64,000 nucleotides of DNA from Rhizomys pruinosus (Eukaryota; Chordata; Mammalia; Rodentia; Spalacidae): assembly GCA_009823505.1 (NCBI GenBank), contig VZQC01002907.1, forward strand, positions 169,658 through 233,657. Reading direction: 5' to 3'. The translations under genes were made by a program, and so were the position numbers. How positions within the stretch are numbered: position 1 is the first letter of the stretch; every line of letters begins with the position of its first letter. Under the pieces are notes generated by a model that was not told the DNA's origin, did no database searches, and saw only the letters and a list, made by a program, of their open reading frames with translations. Of this stretch, positions 30,169 to 43,690 are shown one piece after another.

Positions 30169-30583
30169 CTCAAAAGATTCATGTTAGAAAAACTATTAGT
30201 AACTCATAGCGAAGTGATCTGGGTGCAGAGAGAGGAGCGCAGTTTCCTGAGCTCAAAAGACTCATGTTAGAAAAACTATTGGTAACTCATAGCGAAGTGA
30301 TCTGGGTTCAGAGGGAGGAGCGCAGTTTCCTGAGCTCAAAAGACTCATGTTAGAAAAACTATTGGTAACTCATAGCGAAGTGATCTGGGTTCAGAGGGAG
30401 GAGCGCAGTTTCCTGAGCTCAAAAGACTCATGTTAGAAAAACTATTGGTAACTCATAGCGAAGTGATCTGGGTTCAGAGGGAGGAGCGCAGTTTCCTGAG
30501 CTCAAAAGACTCATGTTAGAAAAACTATTGGTAACTCATAGCGAAGTGATCTGGGTTCAGAGGGAGGAGTGCAGTTTCCTGAG
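30169..30583. repeat. 83-bp minisatellite, 5 copies
   Basis: Copies start at 30,169, 30,252, 30,335, 30,418 and 30,501, each with ctcaaaagactcatgttaga. The first is diverged; copies 2-5 are almost identical. The last runs into a MIR-like stretch. Confidence 0.96.
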
Positions 30584-30589
30584 CACTGT

Positions 30590-30690
30590 CATAAAGCAAC
30601 TGACGACTACATGATCCTCAGTGAGTCACTTCCTGTCTGTAACCTCAGTTTCACAAATCTGCAAAATGGGGTGGATATTTTTGTAAATGA
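30590..30690 (+). mobile_element. MIR SINE fragment
   Basis: gtgagtcacttcctgtctgt, cctcagtttcacaaatctgc and aaaatggggtgga are the MIR core and tail. Confidence 0.75.
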
Positions 30691-30779
30691 ATGTGCATGT
30701 ATTTATGTTTTTCCTGATCTGAAAAGTAATATGTGTTCATTGTAAAAAAAAAAAAAAGAGAGAGAGAAAGAAAAAAATA

Positions 30780-30915
30780 GCTGGGCATGGTGGTACACAC
30801 CTTTAATCCCAGCACTTGGGGCAGATCTCTATGAGTTCGAGGCCAGCCTGGTCTACATAGTTAGGTTCAGGACAGCTGGAGCTACAGGGAGACGCTGTCT
30901 CAAAAAGACCAATAT
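30780..30915 (+). mobile_element. B1 SINE
   Basis: Near-complete B1, followed by a TA-rich inverted repeat (ctcctatatatata / tatatataggag, 30,936-30,972). Confidence 0.9.
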
Positions 30916-30994
30916 ATATATATATATTTTTTTCTCCTATATATATACATATATATGTGTGTATATATAGGAGAACAAAGGACAAAATGTTAAA

Positions 30995-31290
30995 TAATGG
31001 TGGTAAGTGCCTGTAATCACAGTATTTGAGAGGTAAAGACAGAAAGATTAAAAGTTCAAGGTCAGCTGGGCATGGTGGCGCACGCCTTTAATCCTAGCAC
31101 TTGGGAGGCAGAGGCAGGCAGATCTCTGTAAGTTCAAGGCCAGCCTGGTCTACAGAGTGAGTTCCAGGCCAGCTGGGGCTACAGGGAGACCCTGTCCCAA
31201 AAAAACCCAACAAAAACAAAAAAAAAGAAGTTCAAGGTCATCTTTGGCTATCTAGAGAATTCAAGGCCAACCTGGGCTACATAAGACCAA
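30995..31290 (+). mobile_element. Old B1/B4 split by a younger B1
   Basis: An old copy (30,995-31,062 and 31,228-31,290) holds a complete B1 (31,065-31,222). The target duplication is aagttcaaggtca. Confidence 0.85.
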
Positions 31291-31316
31291 GTCTCAAAAA
31301 AGTGGGGTGGGGGGAT

Positions 31317-31505
31317 GGTGCTGGAGAGATTTCTCAGCAGTTAAGAGCACTGGCTGCTCTGGAGGAGGATCTGGGGTTGGTTCCCAGCCCCCATCTATTG
31401 GCAAACAACCTCCATAACCTCAGTTCCAGGGAACCCAACTGGCATGGATGTACTTACATACTATATGTAGGCAAAACACTCATACGCACAAAGTAAAATT
31501 TAAGA
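31317..31505 (+). mobile_element. B2/B3 SINE (diverged)
   Basis: Clear tRNA-like head and acctcagttccagggaaccc block. Confidence 0.88.
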
Positions 31506-31527
31506 AAAGAATAAGGGGCGCTAATAA

Positions 31528-31750
31528 GGGGAGCTGCAGAGATGGCTCAGTGGTTAGGAGCACTGGCTGCTCTTGCAGAGGACCCAGGTTCAATTCCCAG
31601 CACCCACATGGTGGCTAACAACCATCTGTAACTCCAGTTCTGGGGGATTCAACGCCTTCTTGTGACCTGCCGAGCATTGCACAACACAGGTGTACTCACA
31701 TATATGCAGGCAACACACCCATACATGTAAAATAAAAACAATAAAAAAGA
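31528..31750 (+). mobile_element. B2/B3 SINE (B3-like)
   Basis: Full length without the duplication. Confidence 0.9.
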
Positions 31751-31854
31751 AGGAAGAAAATGAAAGCCATTTTGAAAATCAGCCAGATAAAAACACTTTT
31801 TATATTTTATTTTATTACATTAAAATCATTTCCGTGTGTGTGGTGTGTGTAACT

Positions 31855-32030
31855 GTGCATAAGCATCACTTGCAGGGCTCAGTGCAAAATAAAAATGTAG
31901 AGCCTCTTGTTAAAAGGTTATTAAGAGAAGGCAGTAGCCAGCCTTCAGCCAGATGCAGAGCAGCACACAGGCACATCAGGGCACCCATGAGGTTGGCTTT
32001 TCGTGTCTGCTATTCAAAACAGTAAGAGCT
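31855..32030. mobile_element. Possible ancient DNA-transposon-type repeat
   Basis: cagggctcagtgcaaaataa and cctcttgttaaaaggttatt resemble a widespread old mammalian repeat. I cannot assign the family. Confidence 0.3.
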
Positions 32031-32143
32031 TTTATTTAATTATTGATCACTTAACTCTATTTCCCTAAGATAAATGTAGCTCTTCTTTGGTCCCCTCTGT
32101 CTTACAGTTACAACTGGAAATCAGAGTTTAAATAATTAACTCT

Positions 32144-32318
32144 GCCTGGGTGTGGTGGCAAACACCTTTAATCTCAGCACTTAGGAGGCAGAGGCAGGCA
32201 GCTCACTGTGAGTTCAAGGCCAGCCTGGTCTACATAGTGAGTTCCAGGCCATCTGGGGATACAGGGAGACCCTGTCTCAAAAAGACCAAAAAACAAAAAA
32301 ACAAAAAAAGAAAGAAAG
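32144..32318 (+). mobile_element. B1 SINE
   Basis: Complete B1; flanked by ttaactctg duplications. Confidence 0.93.
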
Positions 32319-32440
32319 AAACTTAACTCTGAATTCACAGAACTGTTAGGTATCAGTGACAATATTCATACACCTTAGTCTTTCTGACTTCAAGTCCATG
32401 CTTTCGGCAGGATAACACATTCTCTCCCAGCCCCCCCCCC

Positions 32441-32441
<1 letters not shown>

Positions 32442-32491
<50 letters not shown>

Positions 32492-32587
32492 CCGAGGCTG
32501 CCCTTGAATTCTGTGGGTAGAAAGAATGACCTTGAACTTCAGATTCCCAAATCCTGGGATTAGAGACATGCACCACCATACCCAGCT
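32442..32587 (-). repeat. (TG)n microsatellite plus old inverted B1
   Basis: TG repeat 32,442-32,489, then gccgaggctgcccttgaatt...gattagagacatgcaccacc. Confidence 0.8.
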
Positions 32588-32789
32588 TTCTTACTAACTT
32601 TTACAGAGCAGTGAAGTTTTTTTGTTTTTTGTTTTAAATAAAACTAAAATTATACTACATACCAAACCTTATATGGCATTCTTTTCCACTTTATATTTTG
32701 CATATCCTTTTTTTCTTCTCTGTTTGTCATTAAATACAAGAGAAAAATTGTGGCTATTTCTGAGAAAGCGTGATTATAAGCTAAAAACA

Positions 32790-33020
32790 GGCCTGGAGAG
32801 ACAGATCAGCGGTTAAGAACACTTACTGTTTTTCCAGAGGATCTGGGTTTGATTCCCAACACCCACATGGCAACTAACAACTGTCTGTAACTCCAGTTTC
32901 AAGGGATCTGACACCCTCTTCTGGCCTCCTCAGGCATTGCATGACATGGGTGCACTTAAATACATGCAGACATACATGCATGCAATATATTCATCCACAT
33001 AAAATAAAAATAAAAAAAGA
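32790..33020 (+). mobile_element. B2/B3 SINE (B3-like)
   Basis: Full length without the duplication. Confidence 0.9.
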
Positions 33021-33350
33021 TAAAAACACATCGAGAAAAAAAAACACATTGAGAACGATTTCCTCCAATTATATTAAATACAACACATAAATGAGATAAA
33101 CAGGATAAACGGCCCCACATACTTGGTAAGGGCTCAGCTGCCAAATATAACCCACGTCCCCTGCTGATAAATGGACTTCGGACACTGCTGAGCTGAATGT
33201 CCACATTAACGAGGCTCTCTCCTCCTCAGTCTTTGGCCACTTGATCCCCAATGCTAGAAAAGCCTGCAGTATTCCAGCCCTTTGAACTTTCCTTTGAAAT
33301 GCTTATACATGGGAAAGACCCTAGACTTTCCTATATTTGAATTCCCTAGC
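33021..33350. other. Repeat-poor interval, no gene seen
   Basis: No recognised repeat or gene. Confidence 0.4.
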
Positions 33351-33454
33351 CTGGTGTGGTGGTGCATTAGTATATTATAGAATATTTGGAGAATTGAGGA
33401 AGGAAAAACCACAAATAACTTTATGGTCCTAATACCTGCTGTACTTTATCTACT

Positions 33455-33762
33455 CTTATTTGATTTTATTTGAAATAGGGTCTCATGTAGCCCAGGCTGG
33501 TCTGCTACATAGCTAAGGATGATCTTAAATTTGTGACCCACCTGCCACTATCTCCAAAATTGGGATTACACCACACCCAGCTTTCATCTATTTTAGTAAT
33601 ATTGATTTTTGGAGGGGGTCTTTTTGAAACAGGGTCTCCCTGTAGCCCTACTGTCCTGGAACTCTCTATGTAGATCAGGCTGGCTTTGAACTAACAGAGA
33701 TCTACCTGCCTTTGCCTCCCAAGTGCTGGGATTAAAGGTGTGTGCCACCACACCTGGCATAT
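33455..33762 (-). mobile_element. Two inverted B1-type SINEs
   Basis: 33,455-33,582 is old (B4/PB1-like); 33,616-33,762 is a clear B1. Confidence 0.8.
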
Positions 33763-33825
33763 TATATTTTTTTTTTATTGTTTTATATATTTTTTGTACA
33801 AGATTATGTATAATATTAATTTTTT

Positions 33826-34022
33826 AAGATTATTTATTTTTATGTGCATGAGTGATTTGCCTGGATGCACATATGACTGCCAAGTATGTGCAGTGCTCAT
33901 GAAGACAGAAGAGAGCGTTGGATCCCCTGGAACTGTGAGCTGCCATGTGATACTGGGAATGGAACCCAGGTCCTCTACAAGTGCAGCAAATATTCTTAAC
34001 CACCGCGACCATCCTACCTAGC
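33826..34022 (-). mobile_element. B2/B3 SINE (older)
   Basis: Inverted copy with a small deletion between ggaactg and the head. Confidence 0.85.
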
Positions 34023-34109
34023 CCTAATGTATGTGATTTTAAGAACAACTTTAGCACACATCTAATATTTTTTTTTCTTTTTTTACTCTTTCAAAAAAAA
34101 TAAAAAAAA

Positions 34110-34553
34110 TTTTTTTGAGACATAATCTCACTGTGTAGCTCTGGCTGGTCTTGAACCCATAACTCATGGAGATCAGCCTGCCTTTGCCTCCCAGGTGTTG
34201 GGATTAAAGGTATACACTATCATACCAGCCATGCATTTTTAAAAAATCTATTTATTTTGCATGTATGTATGAACATGTGCCATGGCACATGTATGAAGAT
34301 CAGAGAACAGCTTTTGGGAATTATTCTCTCCTATGTAGGACCTGGGGATTGAACTCAGGTTGTCAGGTTTGGCCACATGTGTCTTTACCTATTAAGCCAT
34401 CCTGCTGGCACTACTTTTTTTTTTTTGGTGTGTGTCTTTTTGGGACAGTAGCCAGCTGTCCTAGGTAGACCAGGCTGGCCTTGAACTCACAGAGATCCAC
34501 CTGCCTCTGCCTCCCAAGTGCTGGGATTAAAGGCATACACTACCATGCCTGGT
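34110..34553 (-). repeat. Direct repeat copy A (B1, B3, B1)
   Basis: Inverted B1 (34,112-34,231), inverted B3 (34,245-34,411) and inverted B1 (34,425-34,553). The same series in the same order and orientation recurs at 46,252-46,702 with few differences, so the two segments are copies of one locus rather than separate insertions. Confidence 0.93.
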
Positions 34554-35321
34554 CATATTCTACTATTTTTTTCTCATAGGATAGCTGCCTCCCAAATGCT
34601 GGGATTAAAGGCGTGCACTACCATGCCTGGTCATTCTGCACTATGTTTTCTTCTCATAGGATAGCTGCCTCCCAAGTGCTAGGATTAAAGGCATGCACTA
34701 CCATGCCTGGTCATTCTGCACTGTTTTTTTCACATAGGATAGCTGCCTCCCAAGTGCTGGGATTAAAGGCGTACACTACCATGCCTGGTCTATTGCACTA
34801 TGTTTTTTTCACATAGGATAGCTGCCTCCCAAGTGCTGGGATTAAAGGCATACACTACCATGCCTGGTCATTCTGCACTATGTTTTCTTCACATAGGATA
34901 GCTGCCTCCCAAGTGCTGGGATTAAAGGTGTACACTACCATGCCTGGTCATTCTGCACTATGTTTTCTTCTCATAGGATAGCTGCCTCCCAAGTGCTGGG
35001 ATTAAAGGCATGCACTACCATGCCTGGTCATTCTGCACTATGTTTTTTTCACATAGGATAGCTACCCTCCAAGTGCGGGATTAAAGGCGTAACGCTACTA
35101 GCTGGTCATATTGCTATGTTTTTCTTCACATAGGTAGTGCCTCCCAAGTGCTGGGATACAGGCATGGCCACTACCATGCCCTGGTCTATTGCACTATGTT
35201 TTCTTCACATAGGATAGCTGCCTCCCAATGCTGGGTTAAAGGCGTGCACTACCTGCCTGGTCAATTCTGCACTATGTTTTTTTTTCACATAGGATAGCTG
35301 CCTCCCATGTGGATTAAAGGC
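34554..35321. repeat. 80-bp SINE-derived minisatellite, about 9-10 copies
   Basis: The unit runs from tcattctgcactatgttttc through catag-gatagctgcctccc to the inverted B1 head (ggattaaaggcatacactac). Early copies are clean. From about 35,040 copies gain indels, and the array ends at the N. Inverted copies lie at 45,690-45,960. Confidence 0.95.
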
Positions 35322-35322
35322 N
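35322..35322. other. Single N (assembly join)
   Basis: One ambiguous base between the minisatellite and the left palindrome arm. Confidence 0.95.
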
Positions 35323-38300
35323 CACCACCACCACCCATCACCATCACCATCACCATCAACCAATCCCCATCAACACCCCCATCCCCACCACCACCAGCCC
35401 CCACAGCCCTCACCCGCTCATAAACCAACCATCCCACCGTAGGGCATCTTTACTAACGGCCTCATCACCACCCTTCACGACCCCGGCCAGGCTTCGGTCG
35501 TTGTTCCCCCCCATTGCTATAAAGCAAATGCCAATTCCAAAGCAATTATATGAATTTCCCAGCTTCTTAAATCTTTTTGTTCTATTCCCAGATGGTTACA
35601 GTTTCTAATAACTGAGTGTCTTCATACTCAAGCTTTTTATTTTTTTTCTCCTTCAGAGTCTGGAGTGGTGATGTATAGGTTACTAAGATTTGTGCATGGC
35701 TTTTGCTGATGCAGACAATTAAAGCTTTTATCTGCAAACATAAAGTATCAACGGACTGGGGCATTCAATGGTCAGAATGCCTTGTCTAGCAGCCCAAGCC
35801 CTGGATTATGAAGCTAATAACAATATCCCAGTTTATAATACACACATATCTTCACAACTGACCATTGTGACCATACTATCAAGGAAATGGACCCAACTCT
35901 TTCGTAACGGAACTCATAGGAATCAAGGAATGTGATGATGATAGTGCGTGCTTGTTTTCAGGATTGTGGGTGGGGGGTGGCGTTCTTGTACTTTGCCTGA
36001 TACGTGGATTTTATGATGACCTTGGCTGCACTGTCTGATGAACTTAATTAGGACAGACACAGAGTTCATTTCATAATACGGTATTGACGCGTTGCTTTCA
36101 ACCCACTCAAGTCAACATGATTGTTACGGAAATTTAGAGCTGAGGCCCAGAAGCATCACTTTCTTTTCTGGGAGGGACTAGAATTATGAAGTGACGTCAT
36201 GTCTAGAGGCTGAAGGATGAAGCAGAGCTGACACAACTCCCAAACAAGGCGTCGTCTTGGGTCCAGACACCTACTCCTGGCTGCAGCTTCTTTGTGTGCT
36301 TTATATCCACCAAAGGCCCTTTCTTCTTCTCTCACCTGGCCTCTAACCTTTTTGAAACCAAATGTGGGCATCACAAAGACGTGTATCCCTTCTCCAGCAT
36401 TTGGAGACAGAGAGCTGAGTATGTTGGCAGGCCCTAGTCGGCACCACAGCAGCTGCTTACAGGCATTGCCCCCTCCTCTGTGGGGCTGTCCTTCTGCCCC
36501 ATCCTAGCCAACTGTACACAGCAGGCACTGCCAGCCTTCAGTGAGCCTTGAACTTCAGCTCCTCTCAGTCACTTCCCTCTGCAGCACCCCGGGGGAGGCT
36601 CCTTTGGTGGGGACAGAAACAAGTTCTAAGCTCGTTGAGTGACTCTAGCTGGCCTTCGGCTCTGGACCTTTGCTGCCCCTGCTGGGCCCTCAGAGGGTGC
36701 CTTGGTCCAACCTCAGTCACTGCCACATTCCTTCATGAATTTTGGTGTTTCCATATATTATCGATTTCTCAGTCTTCTAAAAAAACAGATTGCCTCGCCC
36801 TTGCCCCCCCACCACGGCTCCCCCCTAGTAGCCTCAGGCTAGTCTGACAATGGTCGATCCCTCACCTGCGCGCCTACATCAACGAACGGAAGTGGGGGAT
36901 TAGACAGGACTTGTTACTAATGTGGATGACGGTTAATATAGGTGATTAATTATACACAGATTTTCAGCCCAGAGGCCGGCCTGGAACTGGCTCTCAAGAC
37001 CAAGATGGCCTTGAACACTCAGAGACTCCCACGCCTGCCACTATACCTGCATGGGAACTTACAAGGCAATGTGCCACCACTCCCGGCCAGATATTTTTTT
37101 TCCTTATTTTCCGACTTATGACATTACACGAATGAGTTGGCCACCTATGGGTTTGCTTGACATTACATTTTTTTTTTTTGGTCTTTTTTTTTTGAGACAG
37201 GGTCTCCCTGTTAGGCCCAGCTGTCCTGGAAACTCATCTGCACACCCCCACGTGATGGCCGTTGATACTGTCCCAAGAAGATGTCCACCTGCCTCTGCGC
37301 TACGCAAGTTGGCCTAGGATTAAAGAGGCGTGCACCACCTCGCCCGGCGTACATTACATTTTTTACTAGTATTTATAAAAATTTAAATAAAAAAAAAAAA
37401 TTTAAATGACCTCCTAAGACAACGATCATTCTCCATTGTGTATTGTCTACCCTTTATTAAAATACCTATCACACGCACTTAGCTACCTGAGGCTTTTCTT
37501 GTTTTGGGGCCAGTACATAATTTTAATCTGGTTTTTGTCAGTCCTTAGAGGGGCCTTTCATTATAAATACTCCTTACTCGTCTGATCTTGTGTTTTGCGG
37601 GAAGTGTGCTAGATGGCTATAAACAAACCATTTTTTGCTTCGCAGGATATTAATCTGTGCTGCGGACCCTGTCTCAATAAAACACCCCCCCCAAACTTTC
37701 TCAATATAATTTTTTATCTTTAGTGTGTTATGTGAGGTTTTTTATCATGCCAGTCGCTGCCTAACCGATCGAACCTATGTCAGAAAGAAGTATTGTCAGT
37801 CAACCCCCCTGAAAACTGGAGTTACAGAACGTTAGAATTGTTAAGCTGACACACCTGATGGAGTGCAGAAAACCCAACCCACAACAGGTTCCTCTGCCAC
37901 CGAGCAGCCTTTCAGTGCTCTTAACCACTGTAGCATCTCTCCATACTAAAGTCACACCCATTTACGTGCCCTTCCCGTGTCGCTTCCGTTTCCTTACTTC
38001 ACTCTACCTTTTACTTCCTGTCCCTCCCTTGACATTTCCTTTCTTTCTATTTTTAGTGTTTTTTGATGATTTTGGGGGTCTTAGTCGGTTTCTTTATGCC
38101 TCCTAGCGGGCACCTTGGAACTCCCACTCTGCTACGCCACACCCAGAACTACGCGCCTTGATGAACCCACGAGAACTCACCCTGCCCTTTGCCCTCCGAG
38201 TGCAGTGGATATTAATTAAAAGGCCACCCTTGTACCACCCTAGGTCCAGTAACTTAACTTTTCCTTACCACTCTAATTTCTGTCACTGTTTTTCTTCCTT

Positions 38301-41300
38301 TAGGATTTCAAGAGCTAATATGGGAATACATTATCTCACTTACTTCTCTATTCTTATTTCCGCACACTATCATAATTTTTTTAAATCTTTTTGCGACAGT
38401 GTCTCACAACATGTAGCCCCAGTGTTCCAGGGAACTCGCTCTGTAGACCAGGCCCCGCCTTGAACTCCACAACGATCACGCCTGCGCTCGGGGGCTCACG
38501 GATAGTTGCAGTCTGTAAGAGGGGGGTGTTGCATGTCGCGCTGCGATCCGATCGCCGGGCGACTTTGTGCATGGCCACCACGGTGGCCTTTTTTTTTTTG
38601 TTTCGTTGAGACATTAATTTGGGACTAGTGTTGGGGATTTGTAGGGGTTGGTTGGGGGCCACATTAACAACGTAGTGTTAAGTTCTTCCTTGAAGACAGA
38701 CCTAGCTGTAGGCTTCAGGAACCGCCGTCCACCTTTCCATCTTTGTGTCTTTCTTTTGCTCTCATTTGCAGACAGGGTCTCCCCTGCTATGCTCCACGCT
38801 GTCCCTGCGAACTCACTTGTACGACAGTCGGCACTTGAAAACCTCAACAAAAGATCGCCTGCCCTCGCCTCCCCCACATGACTAGATTAAAAAAGGTGTG
38901 CACCCCCACTATCCTTTTTTTTCCTTTTTTTGTTTTTTTGTTGGTTATCACACCGTCTCCTCATGCACCTGTAATACTGGATTTGCCCTATTCCCCGACA
39001 TGCCGCGATATGGTTATTTTGTTGGTTTTTTAGTGTTCCGTACGAGTCGATACCAACACACAATTCCGCTTTTTGTTTTGTTTTTTTTGTTTTGTGCTGT
39101 TTCTTTGTGGCAATCAGGGGTCTTCGCTTCTGTAGCCCGCACAGCCTGTCTTGGATTATGTCTTACTTATGTAGACGTTCTGTACTGGCCTGATACCCTG
39201 GACTTTAGGATGTAGGGGGTTCGTGGCGCGGTCGTCTGGCCTCCCGCACGAGCATGACGCGGATCTTAATATTTTTTCATGTAACCTGACAAACCCTCCC
39301 ATCCCACTCTCAGTAGCACCACATCTTAATCCCGTGCTAGCGACGCACGACGGGCCACGTCACCCGCGGTCTCTCGCAGCTTCCAAGGCCAGCCCTGGTC
39401 TACCATAGCAAGCTCCCTGCCAGCTGGAACTAAAGGGAGAACTGTCTCAAAAACTTACCAACAAATACACACACAAACAACAAACAACAACCAACAACAA
39501 AGATGTGTCTCCAAGTCCAGCTAAATTCTTTTTCCTTTTTATTACTTTTAAACTTTTATTTTGTTTATTTTTGTATGTGTATGAGTTGTATGTACTGTCT
39601 GACAGTGGTGCTAGGTCTGTTTTTGCTATTCTCGGTTTGCCTGTGTTTTTGACAAGCGCGCCTACGTTGTGATGTTTGCGTCAGAATCGCCGGGCCCGGA
39701 ATTCCCATTGACCAAATGAGAAGTCTCCATGGATTGAAGTTACAGGGACGTTCTTAGTCCGCCCATGCGGGCATGCACACCTGAAGGATCGAAATCTCGG
39801 GTGGTGGTGTTCTCTTGTACTGTCGAATAAAAAAGACGCGGTCGGCGGCCGCTTCCTTAACCAATCGCATAGGCCAATACTTACCATCCCTAGCTACCTA
39901 CAGAGTGGTCTGTACTGCGCTCTATTGCGGTTTTTCCAACCCGTGCCACCCCGCGTGCCTGGCCGGCTAAATGAAAACCCCAGGGTGAGTTCTGCAACGA
40001 GCAGTCGGTGGTAGCTCCGGTTCACAATCCGCTCCTAAGGCCATACTCTCACAGCCGCGAAGTTTCAATTATTATGGGGGTGGGTCGATTATGTATGCAT
40101 ACCTGGAATACCCCTATGTGAGATTCATTGAGGGACAATCTTTGTTTGAGACCAACGCGTATTCTATACTTGCGGTGGTTTTGTTTGTGGTTTTGTTTGG
40201 GTCTGTTGTTGTGGATTGTGGGTGGATTTGGTGCATGGAGCGGTGGTCCGCTTTGCTCCGGCTGTAGTATTCGCTATGCTGGTTGTACTCGAAACTCACT
40301 CTGTAGACCGGCTTGCCTTGAACTCACAACGATCCGCCTGCCTCTGCCTCCCAACGTGCTAGGATTAAAAGGCATGCGCCCCCACGCCCGGCAAGAGGAA
40401 ACTTTTGGTTCTTAACTTCCACCATAGGTTCTGGAGATTGAACTCGGAGTTGGACAGCACTTGTATGTCCCAGTGCTTTATCCCTGAACCGTCCCCCTTG
40501 CTGGCCTCTAAATCTATTCCCATCTTTCTTTCCCTCATCTCTTGTTAGGTCTGGACTTCCCAGAGTCCCAAGGGACACAGACTCCCACTTCTCCAGGGGC
40601 TGTCAATCTTCTGGCCTCCATCTGTACCCGAGCCTGAGGCCCCGCCCCCATGGCAATAAGTGGGTGGGCCCCAGGCGCCATCTTCCTCTCTCTGCCATGC
40701 TACTCTATTACACCACGTGTCTGCAGGAGGCACATGCTGGCAGTCCCACATGGAAGTAAATCACTGTTCCTGGCGTCACTTTAAGCCTCATGTGCCTTTT
40801 TTGTCTGGGGGCTGGGGGTGTGCGGCCCCTTTTTATAACCTAATACTTTGCAATCTATTTGAAACAGGCACTAGGATGAAATGGCTTATTTACTTAAGTA
40901 TAGAAAATGCATATAATTCCCTTCAGGGACAGAGCCTGAGTGTGGCTCGTCTGCTGCTGTGGGTTCGCAGTATCTAATGATGAGACTTATTATCTCGCTG
41001 TGCTTATGTGGCTGAGATAATGGCACTGTTTCTATAGAACCTAGTTTCTAGGGTGTACAGAGACCTCAGGTACATCATTGAGCATCTCTTTTAAGCCCTT
41101 AGACAATATGTGAGCCACAAAAATTTCAGATTTTATGGACTCAATGGACCACAATGGCTCTGACCCAGATGCTCAGCTGAACCACACACAAGAGTCCATG
41201 GCTCCTGGTTCCCAGGACAAGATGTTAGCCTGGTGAAACATTCCTGTGTTGACCCATGGTCGGATGGGATATGAGAAGAAACAAGAAAGCCTTCTGTTCT

Positions 41301-43418
41301 ACAAACACGTTCCACTGCAACACTGAATTATACAAATTTCAGAACACACTTTTCTTTTGTAGGACTTTTCAATCTTTGAAAGAAAAAATAAGATGTATTA
41401 TGCTTCTCTCACACAAAGCACCCCCCAAAAGCCCCACTCACACTATTATTTACACACTTTTTCCATTAGACAATAGTGGAGGAATTATATTTGCTTATAC
41501 TTTTTGGCTTCTAGGGTTTTGTTTTTGCTTAGGAACCGGGTCACTCTATGTAGCCATGGCTGACTTTGAACTCCAGCAATTCTCTGGCTGGCCTGGAACT
41601 CAACCTCACATACCGAGACCCCTTCATGGGTCTCGCTGGCCTGCACCAAATGGGGCGAGTTTGTATCCCACAATATTCTACACAATGGAGTGTATAAAAT
41701 GGGACGGGTGTAAGCATTGTAATAAGAAAAAGGCCTCCCACACAGGTATTCAAGGGGAAGTCACATTAATGGACTGCTGAGACCACGGGGCACCCTTCCA
41801 GTCTCCTGCTCATGCTTTGGGTTGGATGCCGGGTTGCTGCCATGGTAAAGGCTCAGGCCCTCTTGCTGTGGCAGAGATGTAGCACGGTCAGTGGGAGCAA
41901 TCTGGAAAGGAGGCTGTGCGATTGAGAGAGGACTCGTGCTTTAGTCTCTTTGGTTCCCTGAAAGGTTTGACTAAACTTAAAAATTGAAGGAACACCCACA
42001 TGTTACAAAGTTGTTATCAGAATTGTTTAAAGTAAAAGGCAAGCAAATGGGAACCCTGCCATTAATTATATATTTGTTTGGGAACCTCTTGGGATGTAGC
42101 CCCCCCAGCATCGCGCAACCCGGATGGAACTCAGTATGTAGGACCCAGGCACAGCTACCAAACACAAAAGATCTCTACCTCTGCCTCACACAAAAGTGCT
42201 GGGCTTTAAGGCTCGTACACACCCCATGCCCCGCCAAATGTAGGAAAAAAATTTCCAACACGGATAGTTTTTGGAGGCCAGTTTGGATTGGAGCAAAGTT
42301 ACCATAGTGAGGGGCTTGTGGCCCTATAGCATTAGATTTCTCAGGTTGTGGCGTTTCTTGTTTGTTTGCTTTTTGGTTGTTCCAGACAGGGGTCTCGATT
42401 ACTGTAGGACCAGGACTGCCGGCTTGAACTTGTCACTCCCTACTGCCCCTAAGTCTCCTGGGTGGACGGATGACAGAATGGGATCGCCCCATCCGTTCAT
42501 CACCCACGCTCAGTCTTTGTTGATTGCGCAACAATACCCCGAACCAATATCTGTAAATGCCCCGTTTGGTCTTCTATTGATCTGGCGCACGCCTTTAAAA
42601 ATTTTTTTTTTTTTTTTAAAGAAAATGAAAAAAAAATAAAATTAACAAAATGAACGAACTAAAACCTTTTTGTTGTTGTTGTTGTTGGTTTTTTGTCTTT
42701 TTTTAGACAGGGTCTCCCTGTTAGCCCCAGCTGTCCTGGAACTGATATGTCGACCAGCCTGGCCTCAGTCCTACAGATATCTACCAGCCTTTACCTCGCC
42801 ACCACGCCCGGGCAAGAAGTTACTTTTACTCGAGGAAGAGTCGCAATGGTCTAAGCCTGTCAATTCATCGGGACCCTTCAAGACCCACCTGCCTTCAACC
42901 TTTTCTCCCTTCTCCTCGAGCTCCAGTACTGTTTCGCAACATTTCCTACTTTTTTTTTTTAATTAAAAACCCAAACCACAAGCCGGGTGTGGTGGCGCCT
43001 GGCCTTTACTCCTAGCCCTTGGGGGGCAGGCCCGTGGATCCTTTTTTGAGTTCGAGGCCAGCTTGGTCTACATCGTGCGTTCCAGGACAGCTGGGGTCCG
43101 CGAGCCCCTGACTCCTCACCGACAAACACCTCAAACATCAACCCTAAATAAATAACAAAACCCCCAATAAAAACAAACAACAACCCCCCCTACCCCGCCC
43201 AATTAACAAGCCTCCTCTCACCCTTGTGTGCTTTCCCTTCCACCTGACGCTATTCTTTCCAGACGTGATGGTACACTCTTTTAAGTCCCAGGTGGACCTC
43301 TAGGAGATCTAGGCTAGCCTGGTCTTCACATTAGCCTTCTAGGCTCAGTGGGGGGATACAGGGAGATCCAGTCTCAAATAGCACTAAAGGAAAATAATAA
43401 AAAAAAATAAATAACCTT

Positions 43419-43690
43419 GGGGTCGAGAGAGGCTCCGTGGTTAAGTGCGCCAACTGCTCTTGCAGAGGACCCAGGTTCGATTCCCAGCACCACCATGGAG
43501 GCTAAGAACCATATTTAAGCCGGGCATGCGTGAGCATGCCTTTTATCCTAGTATTCGGGAGGCAGAAGCAGCTGGATCTGGAGTTCAAGGCCAGCCCGGG
43601 CTACAGAGTGGGGCGGGAGTTTCCAGGCCAGCTGGGGGCAATAGGGGAGAGACCCCTGTCTCAGAAAGACCAAAAGAAAATAAAAGAAAC
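43419..43690 (+). mobile_element. Composite B2-B1 SINE (left-arm copy)
   Basis: B2 half ending ctaagaaccatatttaagcc, then B1. It is the inverted, error-bearing copy of 51,196-51,462 and not an independent insertion. Confidence 0.8.

Noticed and set aside
30169..30583. CRISPR-like array
   Set aside because: Units are contiguous 83-bp minisatellite repeats without spacers, in rodent DNA. The same holds for 20.9 and 34.6 kb.
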